Below, piece after piece: positions 58,951 to 64,000 of a stretch of 64,000 nt of DNA. The stretch is from Paenibacillus ferrarius (GTDB lineage Bacteria > Bacillota > Bacilli > Paenibacillales > NBRC-103111). Location of the stretch: assembly GCF_002027705.1 (NCBI RefSeq), contig NZ_MBTG01000056.1, positions 62,001-126,000 of the forward strand, written 5' to 3'. Both the position numbers and the translations under genes were made by a program. Each line of letters opens with the position of its first letter. Position 1 is the first letter of the stretch. The notes under the pieces were generated by a model. It ran no database searches and had not been told where the DNA came from. It was given only the letters and a program-made list of their open reading frames with translations.

Positions 58951-59457
58951 TTAACCTACACGCTTACCTACAATAATAAGGTCGCGTTCAATGCCATCCA
59001 GCTCTGCAATGCCTGGCAAATGCGCCCAGTTCTCAAAGCCAAACTTGCGGAATAGCTGCAAGCTGGGCTCGTTGTGGCCGAATATGAAGCCAAGCAAGCT
59101 TTTGATTCCTAATTCAGGACTAGCTTCAATCGCTTTTTCGATTAAATATCGGCCAATGCCTCTGCCGCGGTAGGCTTCATCTACATAAATGCTGATTTCT
59201 GCGGTAGCATTATAGGCAGGTCGGCCATAAAAGGATTGAAAGCTGAGCCAAGCGCATATATGATCGCCGTCTTCCATAACCCATAAGGGGCGGAAGTCGG
59301 GGGAGTGCTCATGAAACCAAGCTTCTCGACTTGCTATTGCAACAGGTTCCGTATCAGCGGTGACCATACGGCCTGCCACGGTTGTATTATAGATGCGGAC
59401 GATGTCTGCAAGATCTTCAAGCTGGGCATTGCGAATAGGGAGAGGTGAGGTGCTCAT
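58951..59457 (-). CDS. GNAT family N-acetyltransferase (phosphinothricin acetyltransferase-like)
   Basis: A 168-aa GNAT enzyme similar to phosphinothricin/amino-acid N-acetyltransferases. It has the N-terminal RNAQLEDLADIVRIYN, the acetyl-CoA motif AYRGRGIGRYLIEKAI near residue 95 and FIFGHNEPSLQLFRKFGFENW near 124 (in two pieces). The substrate is not determined. Its start lies 22 nt after the M20 peptidase stop, so the two are an operon. Confidence 0.87.
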   Translation of the reverse strand: MSTSPLPIRNAQLEDLADIVRIYNTTVAGRMVTADTEPVAIASREAWFHEHSPDFRPLWVMEDGDHICAWLSFQSFYGRPAYNATAEISIYVDEAYRGRGIGRYLIEKAIEASPELGIKSLLGFIFGHNEPSLQLFRKFGFENWAHLPGIAELDGIERDLIIVGKRVG

Positions 59458-59479
59458 TGTGTCGGTTCATTCCTTTCAC

Positions 59480-60856
59480 TTAGTTGCTCATTGCTGCAAG
59501 CTTCAACCAGAATCGGCTGATGGTTTCTGTACCTTTACTCCAATTCATCAAATGAAAATGTTCATTTGGAGCATGCAAATTTTCACCTGGCAGGCCAAAG
59601 CCAAGAAGCACAACCGGAGCGTCCAACACGCGTCCTAATACTTCAACAATGGGGATAGATCCGCCGCTTCGTGTATAGACTGGCCATACGCCGTAGGTGT
59701 CCTCATAAGCCTCTGCTGCTGCAACCATGACAGGCTCATCAATATGGGTTATAAAAGGATTGCCTCGCAGCTGGCGGTCCATAGTCACTTTGACGCCAGG
59801 CAAGGATTGCGCATGAATATGCGTTTCAATGGCATCCATGATTTCTTCCGGCACCTGCGCCGCAACGAGTCGACAGGCCACTTTGGCTGTAGCCCGATTC
59901 GGTATGATGGGCTTAATCCCTTCACCTTGGAAACCGCCGGTCACGGATGTAATTTCCAGCGTTGGCCTTGATGTGGTTTGCTCATAGAAGGAGAATCCAT
60001 TTTCCCCGTACAGCGAATCCACTTGCAAATCAGCGCGTACTTTGTTTTCATCCGGTTCCACTTGTTTAAACGCTTCGCGTTCCTTGTCTGAAAGCTCAAT
60101 AACGCGGTCATAGAAGCCTTTGACTGCAACTTGCCCCTTATCATCGTGAAAAGTGCTGAGAAGTCTTGATATGGCATGTATCGGATTCTGAACGGCACCT
60201 CCAAACAACCCCGAATGCAGATCACTATTCGCTCCGTCCACTGTAATTTCGAAGCCTGCTAGTCCGCGAAGACCATACATGAGGGCCGGTTTGCCCGGTC
60301 CGTGCATTTGTGTATCGGAAAGTGTGATGGCGTCAGCTTGTAATTTGTCTTTATATTTCTCTACAAAAGCAGGCAAATGCTTGCTGGCAATTTCTTCTTC
60401 GCCTTCGATGCAGAATTTCAAGTTTACAGGAAGACTGCCCTGTGTGCGGAGAAACGCTTCAACCGTTTTGACATAAAGCAGCAGTTGACCTTTGTCGTCA
60501 GTGCTGCCACGGCCGAACAGCTTGCCATCGCGAATGATCGGATCAAAGGGAGGCGTCTCCCAGAGCTCAAGCGGCTCAGCGGGTTGAACGTCATAATGAC
60601 CATAGATCAGCACGGTCGGCTTGCCTGGAGCATGCAGCCAATCTGCATAAACGACCGGATGCCCGCCAGTGGGCATAATTTCAATATGTTCAAGACCTGC
60701 TTGCTTCAACGATTGTGCCGTCCACTCGGCGCAGCGAAGCATATCGGGCTGGTGCTCGGCGACAGCACTGATGCTTGGAATCCGCAGAAACTGCATGAGT
60801 TCCTCTATGTGTTGATCCTTTTGCTCGTCCAAATAAGCTTTGATGGGTTCAATCAT
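59480..60856 (-). CDS. M20 family dipeptidase/metallopeptidase
   Basis: A zinc-dependent dipeptidase of the M20 (CNDP/PepV-like) family. The 458-aa product has the ligand motif YGHYDVQPAEP near residue 86, GRGSTDDKGQLL near 114, CIEGEEEIASK near 150 and a C-terminal HAPNEHF. ATG 60856 has AAGGAGAAC upstream. A longer frame reaches 60883 but has no ribosome binding site. The substrate is unknown, with amino-acid scavenging as a broad role. Confidence 0.9.
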   Translation of the reverse strand: MIEPIKAYLDEQKDQHIEELMQFLRIPSISAVAEHQPDMLRCAEWTAQSLKQAGLEHIEIMPTGGHPVVYADWLHAPGKPTVLIYGHYDVQPAEPLELWETPPFDPIIRDGKLFGRGSTDDKGQLLLYVKTVEAFLRTQGSLPVNLKFCIEGEEEIASKHLPAFVEKYKDKLQADAITLSDTQMHGPGKPALMYGLRGLAGFEITVDGANSDLHSGLFGGAVQNPIHAISRLLSTFHDDKGQVAVKGFYDRVIELSDKEREAFKQVEPDENKVRADLQVDSLYGENGFSFYEQTTSRPTLEITSVTGGFQGEGIKPIIPNRATAKVACRLVAAQVPEEIMDAIETHIHAQSLPGVKVTMDRQLRGNPFITHIDEPVMVAAAEAYEDTYGVWPVYTRSGGSIPIVEVLGRVLDAPVVLLGFGLPGENLHAPNEHFHLMNWSKGTETISRFWLKLAAMSN

Positions 60857-61196
60857 GTGTAAGTTCTCCTTCTTTGAAAGCAATATTAGTTAGTTGCTCC
60901 TTTTAACTTCCCCAAATACAGGTGAAATCCTGCAAATTCGTCTTAAAGGGGTGCATATTTATCCGAGAATGGCCAATCTGACTCGCACCAATCATGTTTT
61001 GTAAAAGCGTGTCAAAATAGGTCATTGGATGTATGGATAAATATTCCATTTAATAGTATCTTTTAATAGATTACACGTATGGATTTTATTGTAAAAAAGT
61101 TTTCAGGAAATTTTCAGTTTCATGAAACTTTTTTGGCAGATTCACCGTCTACTTTAGCATACATACAGTTTATCTATGAAAGGGAGTCCTACGATT
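60857..61196. promoter_or_regulatory. Divergent 340-nt spacer with a 14-nt palindrome before the ABC operon
   Basis: AGTTTCATGAAACT, a perfect palindrome, lies at 61116-61129, about 70 nt before the ABC ATPase start, followed by TTGGCA at 61133-61138. This could be a repressor or response-regulator site with a promoter, but no clear -10 at 17 nt was found. A lone CCTGCAAATTCG near 60930 recalls the composite repeats, but it is too weak to call a copy. No gene lies here. Confidence 0.35.
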
Positions 61197-61967
61197 ATGG
61201 CGAGATGGTTTCGCAAAAAAAACACATCGGAGGCTTTGGCGTTCGAAGAAGAGCCGGCAATTGAAGTCAGCTCATCTCCTTCTAGACAGATAAAATCTCC
61301 ACTTCTGACCGTAAGTGGCGTCCATCGCTCCTTTCAAGTTGGAGGTCAGAGATTGGATGTATTGAAAGGGATCGAGATGGAGTTGAAGCCGCTGCAGTTG
61401 GTGATGCTCAAAGGCCGTTCAGGCTCGGGTAAAACAACGCTGCTCAATTTAATTGGCGGACTTGATCAACCGAATGAGGGGGAAATTCGGTTTCAGGAGC
61501 ATGCCTTCCATCTTAGCAGTGATGATGAGCGGACATTGATTAGACGCAAAGAGATTGGCTTTATCTTTCAATCCTTTGCCTTGATGCCGCTGCTGTCTGC
61601 TTGGGAGAATGTGGAACTCGCCCTGCGGATGGCAGGTATTCCGCGTTCCGAGTGGAAAGCCAGGGTTAAGCACTGTTTGGAGCTTGTAGGACTTGGCAAG
61701 CGGATGCATCATCGTCCCTTTGAGCTTTCTGGAGGAGAGCAGCAGCGTGTCGCGATAGCCAAAGCGATTGCGCATCGGCCATCGCTTATCTTGGCTGATG
61801 AGCCTACAGCAGAATTGGATTCCCAGATGGGAGCGCAAATTATGTCTGTATTTCGCAGTATTATGAAGACAGAGCAGATCACGATATGTATGACTACTCA
61901 TGACCCTACAATTTTGGAGGTTGCCGATCATGTTTACGAAATGGTGGACGGGAAGTTCGTCTCTTAA
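61197..61967 (+). CDS. ABC transporter ATP-binding protein (LolD/MacB-like)
   Basis: The ATPase of a MacB-type tripartite or antimicrobial-peptide transporter. The 256-aa product has Walker A KGRSGSGKTTLLNL near residue 83, Q-loop FIFQSFALMPLL near 124, signature ELSGGEQQRVAIAKAI near 176 and Walker B LILADEPTAELD near 198. ATG 61197 has AAGGGAG upstream. An ATG at 61176 is unsupported. It overlaps the adaptor gene by 38 nt. Confidence 0.93.
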   Translation: MARWFRKKNTSEALAFEEEPAIEVSSSPSRQIKSPLLTVSGVHRSFQVGGQRLDVLKGIEMELKPLQLVMLKGRSGSGKTTLLNLIGGLDQPNEGEIRFQEHAFHLSSDDERTLIRRKEIGFIFQSFALMPLLSAWENVELALRMAGIPRSEWKARVKHCLELVGLGKRMHHRPFELSGGEQQRVAIAKAIAHRPSLILADEPTAELDSQMGAQIMSVFRSIMKTEQITICMTTHDPTILEVADHVYEMVDGKFVS

Positions 61968-63030
61968 TTGGACGAAGAAGCCCCTAGCAGCAGCACTTAT
62001 ATGTTCAACCCTCATCATCGCTTCAGGCTGCTCGCTATTGCCTAAAGAGCAAGAGGAAGAAGCTATCCCGTCGATTAATCCACCGAAGCTTTCGAAGAAA
62101 CCAGAATATACGGTGAAAACAGAAACGCTGGAAACGAAAGTAAGAGGAAGCGGGCGCCTTATGGCGTTGAAGGAGGAGAAGCTGTTTTTCTCGGAAGATA
62201 TGACGGGGAAGCGAATTAGCGCCGTTCTAGTGAAGAATGGGGACGCGGTTGTACAAGGACAGCCGATTGCCGAACTTGATGTTTCGGATATGGCCAGCGA
62301 TTTGAAGCGGAAAAAGCTGCAAACGCGCAAAGATGAGCTCACCATGATCGAAACGCTGCGCAAGTCGGACGAGATGTCGCCGGAACAAATTGAGCAGGCG
62401 AAAATTGATTTCGAGCTGAAACGCGAGGAGCTTGCGAAGCTCGAATTGCAAGTAAGCAAAGCCCAGTTAGTAGCACCCTTCAGCGGCAATATCGTTACGG
62501 TTGTCTCGAAAAAGGGTGATACCGTGAAATCAGGCGAATCCGTTGCAACGCTCGCTGATTTGAATGAGCTCACGGTTGCAGCTAGCATCAGCGCAGATGA
62601 CGCCAAGAAGATCGCCATTGGCATGGAAGCACAAGTGGATATCAATTCCTCGGGGCAGCACAAGGGAAAAGTAAAGCAGCTTCCGGTAGTGCAAGGGAAT
62701 GACAATAACAATGGTGGAGGATTCCCTGGCGACGGACAAGGCGGTCAGCAAGATTCCATTGACAAATATCTGGTCGTACAGCTGGATGAATTCCCTAAGG
62801 GTTTAAATCGAGGAACACCGCTTAGTGTCACAATCATTACCCAAAGAAAAGAAAATGCCACAACGATTCCACTCGCTGCGCTTCGCACTTATTCCGGTCG
62901 CAATTATGTTCAAGTGATTGATGCTCAAGGAAATAAGAAAGAAATTGACGTGGAGATTGGCCAACAGACTTCAACGGATGTGGAGATTGTAAAAGGTCTT
63001 ACAGCCGGTCAGAAAGTAGTGGGTCGCTAA
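61930..63030 (+). CDS. Membrane-fusion/adaptor lipoprotein (HlyD/MacA-type)
   Basis: An extracytoplasmic adaptor for the ABC system. The 366-aa product has an N-terminal signal with lipobox IASGC near residue 34, a biotinyl/lipoyl-type segment (LVKNGDAVVQGQPIAEL) near 99, a helical hairpin near 125-175, a matching half-motif (SKKGDTVKSGESVATL) near 190, a Gly/Asn/Gln-rich insert near 255, and a beta-barrel end. ATG 61930 follows GGAGG. Confidence 0.88.
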   Translation: MFTKWWTGSSSLNWTKKPLAAALICSTLIIASGCSLLPKEQEEEAIPSINPPKLSKKPEYTVKTETLETKVRGSGRLMALKEEKLFFSEDMTGKRISAVLVKNGDAVVQGQPIAELDVSDMASDLKRKKLQTRKDELTMIETLRKSDEMSPEQIEQAKIDFELKREELAKLELQVSKAQLVAPFSGNIVTVVSKKGDTVKSGESVATLADLNELTVAASISADDAKKIAIGMEAQVDINSSGQHKGKVKQLPVVQGNDNNNGGGFPGDGQGGQQDSIDKYLVVQLDEFPKGLNRGTPLSVTIITQRKENATTIPLAALRTYSGRNYVQVIDAQGNKKEIDVEIGQQTSTDVEIVKGLTAGQKVVGR

Positions 63031-64000
63031 TGTCTATCCCGATGCTGCGGTTTTTATTTCGAAAAATGTGGAATACCCGCTGGCTAACGCTAAGCACGTT
63101 ATTAGGTCTTGTCATGGCTGTTGCCTTCACTACAAGTATCCCGATGTATGCAGATGGATCCTTGAAACGAGTCGTTGCCAAGTCGCTGGAAGAGAAGTCT
63201 AGCGGGCTGCCTGCAGGCTCTTTGCTTATGCGATATCAAGCCGTTGGGTCAGAACGTGCAGGACTGGATGAGCTGAAAGACGTCAATGTATACATACAGG
63301 ATCAAATTCCTAAGGATATTGCTTTTCCAGTGGCAACTTTCGCAAGCACCTACACCATCAAAGGGGCACAGTTGACACCAGCCGATCAGACGAAAGTGGA
63401 CCCAAGCAAACGTCGTCAGATGACGCTGACTTCGATGAGTGGGCTCAATAATCAGGTGGAATGGACCATTGGGCAGATGGCAGCGGGACAATTGCAAAAT
63501 GGCATGATTGAAGCTGTTGTTCTCGAGGAAGCTTTATATCGGAATGATCTGCATATCGGGGATGTCTTTAATTATTCCGTTACGGGTGCAGGTGGCAGCC
63601 AGCTTCTAAAGGTGAAGATTGTTGGCTCTTTCAAACCGAAGAACGACACAGACTCCTATTGGTTCCAAGGGTTGGAAGGATTAGTCAATACACTTGTGAT
63701 TCATGATGATGTGTTTATGAAGACGTTGCTAACGGAGAAGAAAATTCCGCTGCAGCTTGCTAATTGGTATTATGCTTTCGATTTGCGCAATATTCAAACG
63801 AGTCAATTATCGCAATTGGATAACCGTTTGGAGCGGCTGGATATCAACCTGTTCCAGAAGCTCAAAAATACGAAGGTAGATGTTTCCTTCAAGCCTATTC
63901 TTGCCGAATTTAAAGCGCAAAGCTTGCAGATGCAAATTCTACTGTTCACCTTAGCGGCACCGATGATTGCCATGGTTTTCTATTACATCGTGATGAATGC
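63030..64000 (+). CDS. FtsX-like ABC permease (3' truncated by window end)
   Basis: The permease partner of the preceding ATPase and adaptor. The first 323 residues are in the window. They have an N-terminal transmembrane helix (LTLSTLLGLVMAVAFTTSIP), a long extracytoplasmic domain, and the start of a second helix (MQILLFTLAAPMIAMVFYYIVM) near 310. It begins ATG at the TAATG junction with the adaptor gene. The 3' end and the FtsX signature are beyond the window, so the substrate is unknown. Confidence 0.82.
   Translation, partial: MSIPMLRFLFRKMWNTRWLTLSTLLGLVMAVAFTTSIPMYADGSLKRVVAKSLEEKSSGLPAGSLLMRYQAVGSERAGLDELKDVNVYIQDQIPKDIAFPVATFASTYTIKGAQLTPADQTKVDPSKRRQMTLTSMSGLNNQVEWTIGQMAAGQLQNGMIEAVVLEEALYRNDLHIGDVFNYSVTGAGGSQLLKVKIVGSFKPKNDTDSYWFQGLEGLVNTLVIHDDVFMKTLLTEKKIPLQLANWYYAFDLRNIQTSQLSQLDNRLERLDINLFQKLKNTKVDVSFKPILAEFKAQSLQMQILLFTLAAPMIAMVFYYIVMN

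Noticed and set aside
61449..62711. 420-codon antisense ORF
   Set aside because: It overlaps two well-supported genes on the plus strand, has Ser/Phe/Leu-rich low-complexity composition and no ribosome binding site.

Overview
The window is a chromosomal segment of a spore-forming Bacillota bacterium, most probably Paenibacillus or a close relative. The evidence is the division and cell-wall (dcw) cluster running into spoIIGA-sigE-sigG, a bacillithiol gene (bshC), the acetylase branch of diaminopimelate synthesis, a T-box ileS leader, a PyrR attenuator, mostly AGGAGG-type ribosome binding sites, and intergenic palindromes of a kind I associate with Paenibacillus. No rRNA, tRNA, CRISPR array, prophage or intact insertion sequence is visible.

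Layout. 1-706: 3' end of an Opp/Dpp-type peptide ABC ATPase gene. 858-3767: bshC and ahcY. 3768-5504: a composite palindromic repeat (copy A) and a DUF4349 lipoprotein. 5567-25682: dcw cluster in the order mraZ, rsmH, ftsL, pbpB, spoVD, murE, murF, mraY, murD, spoVE, murG, murB, murA, divIB, ftsA, ftsZ. 25720-28697: sporulation sigma block spoIIGA-sigE-sigG. 28698-32966: ylmC, pgeF, ylmE, sepF, ylmG, ylmH, divIVA. 32995-36122: T-box-controlled ileS. 36178-39684: a yteA/ylyA-type gene (reversed), lspA, rluD, patA. 39685-40674: non-coding, repeat copy B and decayed repeats. 40675-46304 (minus): dapL, dapH and a two-gene ABC exporter. 46411-55422: PyrR-regulated pyrimidine operon pyrR, pyrB, pyrC, carA, carB, pyrF, pyrE. 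55460-55823: a cyclic-di-GMP-I riboswitch in front of a small YjfB-like motility protein gene. 55882-58165: LysR regulator divergent from dapA-ridA. 58166-58950: repeat copy C inside an inverted-repeat-bounded element. 58951-60856 (minus): M20 peptidase and GNAT acetyltransferase. 61197-64000: ABC ATPase, lipoprotein adaptor and a truncated FtsX-like permease.

How the genes work together. Mur enzymes, MraY and MurG build lipid II. SpoVE with PBP2B/SpoVD-type transpeptidases polymerise and cross-link it, and FtsZ, FtsA, SepF, FtsL, DivIB and DivIVA place the septum. PatA, DapH, DapL and DapA belong to the pathway making meso-diaminopimelate, which MurE (DNPR motif) then uses. SpoIIGA, SigE and SigG couple septation to sporulation. 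The pyr operon supplies UMP, hence the UDP of UDP-MurNAc.

The main unexplained structures are: (1) three dispersed copies of a composite element made of four TGCA-centred palindromes at near-identical 51-61-51 nt spacing; (2) a 40-41 nt repeat whose 3' end is the Shine-Dalgarno sequence of rsmH, sigE, divIVA and pyrR, present as a tandem array before sigE; (3) degenerate GGCTGTCTC-type ends that suggest decayed mobile DNA. The best-defined regulatory finding is the c-di-GMP-I riboswitch at 55517-55605.
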